DNA of 64,000 bases from Prunus persica (taxonomy: Eukaryota > Streptophyta > Magnoliopsida > Rosales > Rosaceae), in contig NC_034010.1 in the NCBI RefSeq assembly GCF_000346465.2, forward strand, positions 28,870,787 through 28,934,786, given 5' to 3'. The notes below the pieces were generated by a model. It made no database searches, was not told the origin of the DNA, and was given only the letters and a program-made list of their open reading frames with translations. Each line of letters opens with the position of its first letter. Position 1 is the first letter of the stretch. The position numbers and the translations under genes were made by a program. Shown here one piece after another: positions 37,106-47,863 of the stretch.

Positions 37106-39805
37106 TTAATTTAATTTTTTTAACGTGCTAGACCTCGTTAACAATATTTATTATTAATTTAGTATTACTTTTCTTTCCAACGTGAAAATGATATTAGAAA
37201 TTCGAATTTTATTTTTTTTCTTTTTCTTTCTTCATACAACTCTATCACTATAAAAATTGAAGAGGATACACCACGGGAAGTGGGCACCTAATAACTTTCG
37301 TCTCCAAATGCACCCAACTGATGACAATGGACACAAACGAAACGCCAATTTAAATAAACAACACTAACTTCGTCAAAAAAAGAACGATAAAATGAATAAT
37401 TCAATTTGCCACCTCCCCAATGGTTTTTAAGTTTTGACCACACGTGGCTTGCGGAGAATGCAAGAACCTTTTCAGGAAATCATAACTGACGGAAATGGGA
37501 GACCAGCTGACCAACATGGGGCCCCAATTCCAAAAAGGCCCCACCTTTCCCCACACGAATTGCTTGTCTATTTGTTTGGTTAAACCGTGGCCCACCGGTC
37601 CGTGGTGCAATTCCACCGACTCTGCCTACATATGAAGCCACCTGGCCTTTCCGACCTAATCTCTAGTCTCTAATCTCTTTCGGCTTGGCCTCAGAACAGA
37701 AGACCCAGTAGAAATAAATTACAAATTTAATGATATATTACCATTACTTAGCTCAGTTTGATCAATTTGGATTATCCATTTTCAACCCGAATCAATAACA
37801 TATTGAACTGAAATTGAGTTTACTTCAACTAATTTTTTTTAAAAAAAGAATCATACAGGGCAAAACCGAATTGAATGAATTGAATTGGGACAACTAAATC
37901 AATACGTTTCTTTCAACGACAAATAGTTTCTCCCTCAATTGAAGGTCAGCTCAGCTATCCCAACAATACAATTATTCAATTTATTGGAGTCTTACATCAT
38001 CATTGTCATGCCCTTTCTTATTTTAATTTTATTTTTCCTTTATTGTTGGGATTAACGTCGATATCAAAATCAAGATAACATACTTATTTATAAAAGGCAG
38101 GGTGATGCCGGAAGCAATATTAGAATATGCTCAATAGACCAAAGTTATTTAATTTCTCGAGCGTTAAATAAGTTAGGTGATTTTGGACTTGTTCAAATAG
38201 AAAGTAGGCCTCTTTTGTATTGATGACTAAACAAACATAGAAAGTAAAAGTCTCAATCGAAAAATATTTGACTCTTAATTGAGAACTTACAGTGTTCAAA
38301 TATGTAACGAATTAATTTTACAAATATGTCAAATTGTGATTGATATATGTAAAGTAAAACGGGTCATTATCCATTAGCGCCCAAGCAATGCTGGTCTTAA
38401 TCAATTGAAAATTGGAATGAGTATATGAATTGTAAAAGTTAAGTGCATGAACCACTAAGGTTGCGTTTTTAACATTGGAATGGAAGAGTGGATTAGATTG
38501 GGAAATTGGCATGACCAAACACAAGGGAGAAAATGGGCGGTACGCGGGGTAGGTTGATGATGAGGGTGAGGGAGGGAACAGCAGTGCCATGAATCCATTA
38601 TATGGTTGAGTGAGTCAGCACCACGAAGCTTGTTTCGGGTTTACCTCCTCTGCACTTGTATCATCACTACACATGGCTTCACACTATTGGATATTTATCT
38701 CTGACTATCTACTTTATTTCAACTCATAAACTTTTGCATAATTCAATCACAAACATGTTCATTTGAAATGACGACCTTGACCAGACAAACTATTATTAGC
38801 ATTAAGATTAGTATACTATACACGTAACTTTCAACGCTTAAACTCAATCAAACTTTCAACATGTACAATTCTGTTATAGTTTTTCTCCATGTTCGAAACT
38901 TTCAACATGTGGATGCATTTCAAATTAAAACATTGTGAGGTACTTTCAAATTTTGCCCTTCCCACCCCCTTTCATACTAGGTCAACTGCTAAGCATGATT
39001 ACGTTAGTGAAAGTTATATCATTGGACGTCAATGGGTTCCCACCACAGTGGTGGTGGCATCGTTACTCTTCCCCATATGGCATCCCAGTTTGAACCCTAG
39101 AGTCGAACTCTAATGTTAAACAAAAAAAACAAAAGTTATACCATTGGACCATGGATGTGATAATTTATGGGTTTAACTTCATCTGTTTGACTCAATGGGA
39201 TAAAAAAGAAAAAGAAATGCTAGCACCATTAGATAGCCAATTGGTGATGCCCATTGTGGAAAGATTCTTGGAAATGAGTAGTTTTGTTGTCTACTTGATG
39301 TTTATAGGGAGTAAAATCACGTTGCTGATTGTCTAGTTGATATGAGGCGCAAATTGTCTTTAGGATAGTTTTGGTTTCTATCTTGTATGATAATAGATTA
39401 AGCCGGATTTTTCTCTGAAATGTTCTTTGTTAGTTTTTCTTGTTTTATAGGTTACTCCCCGTCTTCTAACAACAACAAAAAAGTATTGTACTATGACAAA
39501 AAGTTGCCCACACTTCATGGTATACATGGGAGGACGGAATACAAATTCCCCCGTACATAAAAATACATACATACATACCCTTCTTCTTCATTGCAATGCA
39601 AACACTCGAGCAGCCCAGCTGCCTAAAACCCTAGCACAGCATTTTGGTTCAGTTCAGTTTAGTTTCTCACTTGCTCTGTTTTCCACCGTGTAAAAACAAA
39701 AATGATCACAAAACCATTTAATTTATCTCTATCACTTTTCTACACTGAAATTTCCGATACAAAGGGGAAGTGGAAAATGAGGTTCCATCAACTACTTAAT
39801 CTAAG
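37106..39805. other. Intergenic region
   Basis: About 2.7 kb with no supported gene. Short open frames (for example at 37401-37616, 38318-38590 and 38889-39113) have no domain signatures. The right end is the 3' flank of the beta-carotene hydroxylase gene. Confidence 0.5.
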
Positions 39806-41730
39806 TCATGATCCCTTGTACGCTTTGATTCTCCTTTCGATCTCCTTTTCCAACTCTTCGAGGCCTCCCACTTCTTCAAGTTCCTGCACCAGATCAAACA
39901 CAAAATATAATACCAATTTAGCTCCTGATTAACAATACTATTTTGACGACCGAGACAAACTTTTGTTTGAGTAAACACTAAAGAATTGCAGACCAACCTT
40001 GGGACCCAGAAACAGCCCATATGGCACACCCTCGAATTTCTCTGAGTGGTGGAGCTGAAGCCAAAACATCCAAATCAAACAAAATCTTGACAGTTAGATT
40101 CAGTTTAAGAGAAATTCATAATTAAATGGCTCGACCACAATAAAATCTTGACAGTCAGATTCAGTTTAAGAGAAATTCATAATTAAATGGCTCGACCACA
40201 ATATACAAATAGAACCCATGTTCTTACCTAAACTTGCTTTATGAAAGAATTATGTAAGTAAATTAATGTAAAGAACTATTAATGTATAGACTTATAGTTT
40301 GTATGTGTGCTGTTGTGTGTGTGGTGATCATTTCATGTTGTACGAGCGCTGTGATATTTTACCTGATGAGCAGCAGCAACCTTTCTCAAATAGGGCACGT
40401 TGGCTATGGGACCCACTGGGAATCTTTTATGAACTAAACCATCGTGGACAAACATATACGCCATGCCGAACACTGTAATTCCAAGACCCTGTTCAAAGTC
40501 AATTTGTCAATAACAGAAAATTCTAAGGCCCTTTTGTTAAAGAGGATTAATTTATAATCCCCATCAATTAATTACGATTAAAGTCGTTAATAAAGCAATA
40601 AACACGGTTTCGTATTCGTAGTAGAGAGAAAGAGAGAGAGAGACTTACAGCACCAAAACATAGGCCAGGAACAAGGCCTTTGTGGAAGAAACCATAATTG
40701 AGGAGGGCTATAGCTGGAACAGCGTTAATTACAGCAAACACATCGTTAAGCTCGAATGGACCTTCTCTGGGTCGGTGGTGAGACTGCAATTATAGTTCAT
40801 ATCAAATATCAAACACTGATTGGTTGGTTGCTAAGAACGGAAAAACAATATAAAAACTCAAGCTTGTCATGTTTCTTTCATTGCTGGTTTCCCAGTGAAC
40901 GAAAAAAAACAAAATTCCAAACTCAAAATTTTGTTGGCATCAAAGAGATAACAAAAAGTAGCAAAATTCGAAGCAAACCTCGTGCATATGCCATAAAGAA
41001 GCGTGCCAGAGAGCTTTATGAGCCCATCTTGCCCAAAACTCCATTCCCACCTAAAATATACATATATAAAATCCAATCGATTTAGCAGTTTTCAGTGTAA
41101 AGAAAAAAACTTCAAAATCAATTTAATTTAATTAAGTTTCCCCAATTGAGAAGCAGTCAGTGAACTTACAGCAGCACCAACAGATAGAGCAAATGTACCC
41201 AACATTTCAGACAAAGGCACATTCCCACCCTACACAGAAAACAAAATCACCCAATTCAAAAACTCAACCAGAGAATATAAAGTTCGTAACTTTTGTGGTT
41301 TAGGGAGCAGAGAGAAATTGGTTACCTCCATTTGCCAGTAAAATCTGTAATAAACAGCCATGACAGCCATGGAAGTAATACCAAAGCTGGACATCACAGC
41401 AGCAACAAGATAAGTGAACCTCTCCGATTTCTTTCTGGACAACTTCTCAGCCACACGTACGGACGGAATTACAATTGGGATCTGAGATTGAGCAGCCTCT
41501 TGGGCTTTTTCTGTGCAATTCTCGAGATGGGTACTCTGCTTTTGGTCCTCCATGACGACATAGACAGTGAAACAGAGCTTCCTTCGAGCCCTATAATGAA
41601 GTGCTGATTTTTGGTGGCGAAGATTCGAAGGTGGGAAGAAGATAGTTGGGTTGGGTTTTGCGAGGAGGTATGAGGATTGGATGAGGCGGATGGGGTTGGG
41701 GGTTGTGGCGGCGAAGTGCCCAGCCGCCAT
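39806..41730 (-). CDS. BCH: Beta-carotene 3-hydroxylase, chloroplastic (non-haem di-iron type)
   Basis: Seven exons: 41730-41326, 41229-41170, 41050-40979, 40783-40649, 40488-40363, 40054-39998 and 39883-39806; 310 residues, the usual size. The enzyme hydroxylates the beta-rings of beta-carotene at C-3 and C-3' to give zeaxanthin in plastid membranes, using ferredoxin and O2. Residues 1 to about 60 are a transit peptide (few acids, many Ser, Pro, Arg). Two N-terminal helices follow, then the di-iron histidine clusters: HKALWHASLWHMHESHHRP (first H at about 166), then FVHDGLVHKRF and HQLHHSEKF. All histidines expected for the fatty-acid-hydroxylase-type iron site are present. The start at 41730 is the first ATG and gives the full transit peptide. 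Intron 5 carries a 61-bp tandem duplication. Confidence 0.96.
40081..40202. repeat. 61-bp direct tandem duplication in BCH intron 5
   Basis: Bases 40081-40141 and 40142-40202 are the same 61-base unit with one substitution (GTTAG against GTCAG), a very recent duplication. It lies wholly inside an intron. Confidence 0.95.
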
Positions 41731-43227
41731 GGAAGAACTTCAGAGAGAGAGAGAGAGAGAGATTGAATTGAGGGTGGGTTGAATTGAAGTGAACAGAAAC
41801 CACAACTTTCTGTCTACAAACTTGAGAGAGTTTATGAGAAGAAAACCATCGCTTAAAATACTCGTATGGCCAACTCAAAAAATAAATATAAAAAGATGCC
41901 TGGTTTGTGGACTAAATTACTACAACGCCATTCACGTGGCCAAAGTTACCGAGTGATTAGCGAAACATAATAATTTGAAAAGGGATGGCGTTTTTGGTAA
42001 ATTAGTGAAACAAGAAGGGTGGGATTGGGAAAGTGGAGGGTGATAAACGACACTTGTCAGGCAGGGACGAGAGAATTGTGAGGCGGATGGGCCGCCGAGG
42101 ATCGCGAAGGAGGACGACAGCGAATCACAAGGCAGGGCAACGACTGTTGGTACAACAGCGCGTTGGCTTTTGGCGTTACCTTACCAGTTTATCGGCTGTC
42201 ATACAAAGCCACGTGGCTGTTTATGCATTCACTCACTCGCTTGACTTGATACCTTTTTGGGATGTTACTCGATTGGTCTTCTCTTCGTCCTCTTTCTTCT
42301 TCTCGCCACAGTGATTGGCTCACGAGTGTTACCGTATGACACGCGGCAAGCTCGTAGTCGTCTAGACCGACACCTGGAGAATCCGTGGGTCATTCCGGTT
42401 TGAACCGGATGTCGTTGTTGTGGACTTGCTAATAATGGAAGCCAACCATCTTTTTCAATAGTTTCCAACGTACGACCATCCTTTTACACAGCCCAAATCG
42501 TGACCAACGAATGGAGCCCAAATAGCTAAATATGAATTTTGCTTGTGGGCCAGGGTTGCCGCATGCTTCCTTGTTAAACAAGGCATCAATTACATAACAA
42601 CCCAAACTAGTGGAGCCCAAAAGGCCCCAAATAACACATTCATAAACATGTCCGTTTGGAATCTCAGTAACAAAGGCAATTCTTTAGGTTATAATGAGGA
42701 GTTATTTACGCTAACATTTCATGAGGTTTTCGTGTTTTCATATAACCCATTCAGATGCTAGAAATTACACGAGCACAACCCAAAGCTTTTGCCATGTTTT
42801 GATGTTCCTAACTAATTTGCGGGGCAGCCATATCTATCGATATCTCTATATAATAAAAAATCTTTACTTTTTTGCTTTCTTCCTAACTTGCACGTCCGGA
42901 TCATTTTAATGTGGTGGAGGATCGAGATGGGCAGAGTGCATAAGTCAACGAAGTATTTGATTGTCCACTTAAGCACAAATTATAATCCATCACCAAATAT
43001 ATACAGATTTTTCCTTAATCCAATAGGATTGTATTATTAAATATATTTAGGATTTATTTCCAATTGTAACTCATGGTTTTGTACATCTTTATATATCCCT
43101 CCATGTAGGCTAATCATTCCATTCAGATACCCTTCCAAGAATACGAAAACCAATTAATTGGTGCACCTCTATATAAATTCTCTAATCTCTGCACAGTTTT
43201 GTACGACAATTCCTTCACTTCCAGACC
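41731..43227. other. Divergent promoter region, BCH and polygalacturonase 1
   Basis: About 1.5 kb between genes read outward. A GA-rich leader lies just upstream of the BCH start (41742-41762). Frames at 42033-42314 and nearby lack domains. From about 43045 on, the sequence matches the upstream flank of the second polygalacturonase. Confidence 0.5.
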
Positions 43228-44641
43228 ATGGACGGAAAATCCAAGATGTCCAATGTACGTTCATTTTCCACCCCTATATCTCACTGTTATTTTGTCTAAC
43301 AAATTACATTCAAGTTTGATGTGTATCATATAAGTTTTGACAATGCATGGTTCCTCTATATCTGGTTTTTTTTTTTTCTTCTCATGAATGTGGCATGGAA
43401 AATAACAATATGTGTTCGTTTTTGATGTTCTTCTTCTCTAATTACAGGTTTCTGGTGCAATCTTTTTTATACTGGGATTGTTTTTCCTAAGAGCCGCAGA
43501 ATGTAGAACACCAGCGAATGGGGGCACGGTCAAGTACTCTGCCCTTAGCTGTCGAAAGCACAGTGCTCTTTTGACTGATTTTGGAGCCGTTGGCGATGGC
43601 AAAACGTCCAACACGAAGGCCTTCAAGGCGGCCATTCATCATCTAAGCCAGAATGCATCCGAAGGCGGAGCACAGCTTATTGTGCCACCGGGGAAGTGGC
43701 TCACCGGGAGCTTCAACCTTACCAGCCATTTCACCCTTTTCCTCCACAAGGATGCTGTTATTCTTGCAACTCAGGTTTAAATCTTTTGCCTTTTTTGGTC
43801 GAAATGTTTCCTTAATTTCTTGAATATTAGACTTAATTACCTTTGGTGCGACCGTTCTTTAAGTTTTTTGTACATATATTTAAGCTTAATTGATTGTAAT
43901 TACCATTCTACCATAGAATTCGCTTATTTGGTGACAAACATCTCCGACCTAGTAATTTCAGTTCAAAAAAAGAACTCCGACCGACCTAGTAATGTACAAA
44001 AACACAGGAAAAGCAGCAACTTTCTTACTTTGTTGTATGCATGCAGGAAGTCAACTCGTTGACTTTAATCTCTCTATCAGCCAAATCTTTTTCATGTAAA
44101 ATTATCAATTGGTCATCACCTTTATCATTAATAACCATTTTGCATGACCAAATTTACAGGATGAGTCAGAGTGGCCTCTTGTTCCAGCCTTGCCTTCATA
44201 TGGAAGAGGCAGAGATGCTCCTGGTGGAAGGTTTAGCAGTTTCATTTTTGGAACAAACCTCACCGATGTAGTAATTACAGGTAACATATCAGACTTAATT
44301 ATTTTAATTTTACTGTGATTTTGGGTCAATTATGTAAATGACTAAATTGGAGCACTATTGTGTTTCAGGTAACAACGGCACCATCGATGGGCAAGGTGCT
44401 TCTTGGTGGAAAAAATTCAAAGCAGGTCAATTGAATGAAACACGACCCTACATGATTGAGATCATGTACTCTAATCAAATTCAAATTTCAAATATTACTT
44501 TGGTCAATTCTCCTTCCTGGTTTGTCCATCCCACATACAGTAGGTAGGTTTGACCATTTTTCTATTATGACCGATTTTCTATCCTAGTTAAGGCTCGTTT
44601 GGAAATGCTTTCATAAGAAGCACTTTGGTTTACAAGGGTTT

Positions 44642-44686
<45 letters not shown>

Positions 44687-45604
44687 GAAAGCACTGCATG
44701 AAACTGTTCTGATATGTATATATTCTGGTTTTAATTTGCAGCAATATAACAATCCATGGGCTCACTATCCTTGCACCAATTGACTCTCCTAACACAGATG
44801 GCATAAACCCAGGTTGGTTAATTTGTTTCCACTTTGTTCTGGCTCCTTGGTCATATTTGAACATAGTTAATATGTATACCTATTTGTGCTCCATTTTCAG
44901 ATTCATGCTCGCAAACAAGAATTGAAGACTGCTTCATAGTCTCTGGGGATGATTGCATTGCGGTAAAGAGTGGATGGGACCAATACGGGATCAAAGTCGG
45001 GATCCCAACGGAGCACCTTGTGATTAGAAGACTTACGTGCATTTCACCTGACAGTGCTACCATTGCTCTAGGCAGTGAGATGTCTGGTGGAATTCGCGAC
45101 GTTCGAGCTGAGGACATCACAGCCCTTAGCACTCAATCTAGTGTGAGGATCAAAACTGCCCAAGGAAGAGGAGGTTATGTCAAAGACATATTTGTGAGAA
45201 GAATGACCCTCAAGACTATGAAGTACGTTTTCTGGATGACTGGCTCTTATGGGTCTCACCCGGACCCTGGCTTTGATCCTAAGGCATTGCCTTTGATCCA
45301 GAACATCAACTACAAACAGGTTGAGGCTGAGAATGTTACTTACTCTGCAAGGCTGGAGGGAATTCCTAATGATCATTTCAAGGGAATTTGCATTTCCAAT
45401 GTGACTATCACACTGACTGAGAAGCCCAAGAAATTACAATGGAACTGTACCGATATTGCGGGAGTTACAAGCAATGTGACTCCAAAGGCATGTGATTTGT
45501 TGCCGGAGAGTAAAGAAGTCGTCGACTGTCCTTTCCCGGAAGACAGGTTGGCGATTGAAGATGTTAAGTTAGTGACATGTTCTACCAGTCTCCCCTTCTT
45601 CTGA
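43228..45604 (+). CDS. GH28 polygalacturonase, copy 1
   Basis: Six exons: 43228-43254, 43448-43774, 44160-44280, 44369-44543, 44742-44812 and 44901-45604, giving 474 residues. GH28 enzymes hydrolyse alpha-1,4-galacturonan of pectin in the cell wall. A hydrophobic signal peptide follows the short first exon (SGAIFFILGLFFLRAAEC). Family motifs are NTDGINP, GDDCIAVKSG and RIKTAQGRGG. The usual GHG motif is replaced by SATIALGSEMSGG, a variant I associate with one plant GH28 clade, so activity on plain polygalacturonan should not be assumed. Several NxT/NxS sequons fit secretion. Intron 4 contains a (TAA)n microsatellite. The gene is 90% or more identical to the copy at 47864-50298 across exons, and introns also align. 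Confidence 0.93.
44643..44685. repeat. (TAA)n microsatellite in a polygalacturonase intron
   Basis: About 13 AAT/TAA trinucleotides in intron 4 of polygalacturonase copy 1. The second copy has a short T/A run at the corresponding place, so the expansion followed the duplication or was lost there. Confidence 0.95.
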
Positions 45605-45749
45605 GAGTCATGTATTATATGAGAATTTTGATGCTCAAATGAAAGGCAGCATCTTATATATGTTTCAAATAGATTGGAGTCTGAATGACAATAAAATTAA
45701 AGTAGTTTTCCAAGTTTTCCTTCTTTTTTCTATAGACTATCCATTTGCA

Positions 45750-46431
45750 AACTAATGTATATCACAATGCAAAATAAAAAATCCCACTGGACGTATGCCC
45801 TGCCCAGCCTTACAACGGAGCTGGCTCTTTTTATGGCTTCAAAAATGGAATGGCCTCCGCAGGCAGAGCTGCTCAATGGCACCATCTCTGAACTGTTTCT
45901 TTATTGGATGTAGCTTGATCTCATAAAGCTTCGGCCATAGTTTTCCGGTCACTGCCAAAACATATGGGTTAATACATATAGAACAAGAGAATACCACAAC
46001 CCCAACAAAAATTACACATATCATCAGATGTAGCACCTAGACAGAAACACAATTCTTAGACGCTCCCAATACTTACAATTGGATGCACATTGAGTTCGAT
46101 TCATAACCCAGTTCGTGAATTATTTCAATCAATTCTATACCAAAAGAGGATAACCATTCTTCCTAATGCTGGTAATCATTTCAGGGTTTCCATCAATTTT
46201 TCATGAGCACTGGGTAGAGCACAATCAAAATTATATGATTGCATAGAAAGCCAACTGTTGGAGCTTACCAAAGATACGTTTTTTGTCACTATCCCATGCA
46301 ATGCCGTTTAGAACATCAATACTCTGTCTAAGATATTAAAATTTATAGGATAAGTAAATTTTTAGTTTGAGATGTATGATTTCAGGAAGAAAGAAACTGT
46401 GCACATGTGGAATGTCTTCAAGAATTTTCAT
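45750..46431 (-). pseudogene. Truncated relic of the glutaminyl cyclotransferase gene (last two exons)
   Basis: Matches 53336-54031, same orientation, at high identity: the terminal exon copy (stop at 45839) still encodes VTGKLWPKLYEIKLHPIKKQF through the last residues, and the penultimate exon copy lies at about 46264-46326. Similarity stops abruptly within what would be intron 9 of the full gene. With no upstream exons or start, it cannot make the enzyme. It lies 145 bases after polygalacturonase 1, so it was probably carried along when the polygalacturonase block was duplicated. Confidence 0.88.
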
Positions 46432-46472
46432 ACAGATCAACTACTCCCCCTAATTGATTATATTTCCAATTT

Positions 46473-46831
46473 GGGTTTTTTGTAGCAATGATCCCTCAAT
46501 TAGGTGTTGTGTTGCACCCTACCGTTAGAGAATTGAGTGACCTCTGTAACTATTTTTGGAGTTGAGTGACCAAAATGTAACTCTGAGTATAGTTGAGGGA
46601 CCATTGCTTCAAATAACCCTTATATATATATTTTGTTATTTCGTTTTTATAAATATTTGGAATGAATTTCCAAGTTTACTCATGGATTTAACGGAAAAAT
46701 AGACAAACTTAACGAAAGGGACTAGTAATGCAACACCATACATAATTGGGGGACCTTTGCAGCTATTTTTAGAGTTGAGTGACCAAAATGTAACTACGGG
46801 TATAGTTTAGGGACTATTGCTACAAAAACCC
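46473..46831. mobile_element. MITE with 25-30 bp terminal inverted repeats
   Basis: 359 bases. The left end GGGTTTTTTGTAGCAATGAT and the right end TTGCTACAAAAACCC are imperfect inverted repeats. Flanks TCCAATTT and TTTCAATTT suggest an 8-9 bp target duplication (hAT- or Mutator-like), but with a mismatch. Inside, a roughly 80-bp segment beginning near TATTTTTGGAGTTGAGTGAC occurs twice (about 46550 and 46760). No coding capacity. Confidence 0.75.
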
Positions 46832-47863
46832 TTTCAATTTTGAGGGTATCCCATTACGGTTTTTAAGATGAAACCCATATAATTTTTTATTTCTTATGTG
46901 TTAGTAAACGTTGAGAAGTCAGAAATTGGAATTATTTCAATACTCATGTATTAGTAAACACATGATAAGTAGGAATTGAAATCAATCCAATACCCTTTCC
47001 TGATCAGTAAATATATCATAAAATCAGGTTGACCAAGTAAATATGTCATAAAATCAGGTTACCCTTTCCTATTCAAATTTCTTGATCTAAGTTCTCCAAT
47101 TCATGTCTTTTCCTATTCATGATAAATAAACGTCAAGTAGAGGGAAAAAAAAAGAAAAGGAAATATGTAATTATCTTAATTATTAAAAACTTTTATGCAA
47201 TAGTGCTCGTGTGTATTAATATTATCGCTTTATTTTCCAAAGAGAGAAAAATGGTTTCTTTAGACATAACATGGATAAGACACACGGGGGAGGGTATGCC
47301 AAAAGCAAAAACTTTCTATTATTCAACAGGCAATGCAAATGGTGAAGGAATTAGGTTTAGGTTAGGTAACCGTTCTCAATATGTCTCATCATCTCCCAAA
47401 GAAAGATGAAGAGACAAGCCAACAAATGCAACAAAGACCCGTACGTTGATTATTGATACATAATCCACATGTAGTAGATGCAGCCCATATACACTTTCCT
47501 TACACGTCAGATTTTACTTTACTTAAATTTAGGTATTTACTGTTTGGTTTGGGATTATGTGTTGACACGAGTTGTATATTCCTTAACCAATTAGGAATTA
47601 TTATTTATTTTCTTTTTATTTTAATCCTATTGTGTGTATGATTTATTTCCTATTGTAACTCATGATTTTCTACATCCTTATATATTCTTCCATGTCGGAG
47701 AAGAATAACATACAGAAAATCACCTCGTAGTCTTATTGTCTGACATTACGCATAAGTTTCAAAAGGTCACTTTAATTACGTTACTTCACTTCCCTGAAAA
47801 CCACAGTTTTTGTTTTTGTACAACAATTCCTTCACTTCCCGACCAATTGACGGAAAATCCAAG
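46832..47863. other. Intergenic region upstream of polygalacturonase 2
   Basis: About 1 kb, no supported gene. From about 47641 the sequence matches the upstream flank of polygalacturonase 1 (a TTTATTTCC-TATTGTAACTCATG stretch), so the duplicated block begins at or before that point. A frame at 47119-47409 has no domains. Confidence 0.5.

Noticed and set aside
42033..42314. Arg-rich open frame between BCH and polygalacturonase 1
   Set aside because: No start context, domain or exon neighbours; compositionally like promoter sequence.
45839..46036. Independent small gene after polygalacturonase 1
   Set aside because: It is the terminal exon copy of the cyclotransferase gene plus intron sequence, lacking a start and upstream exons.
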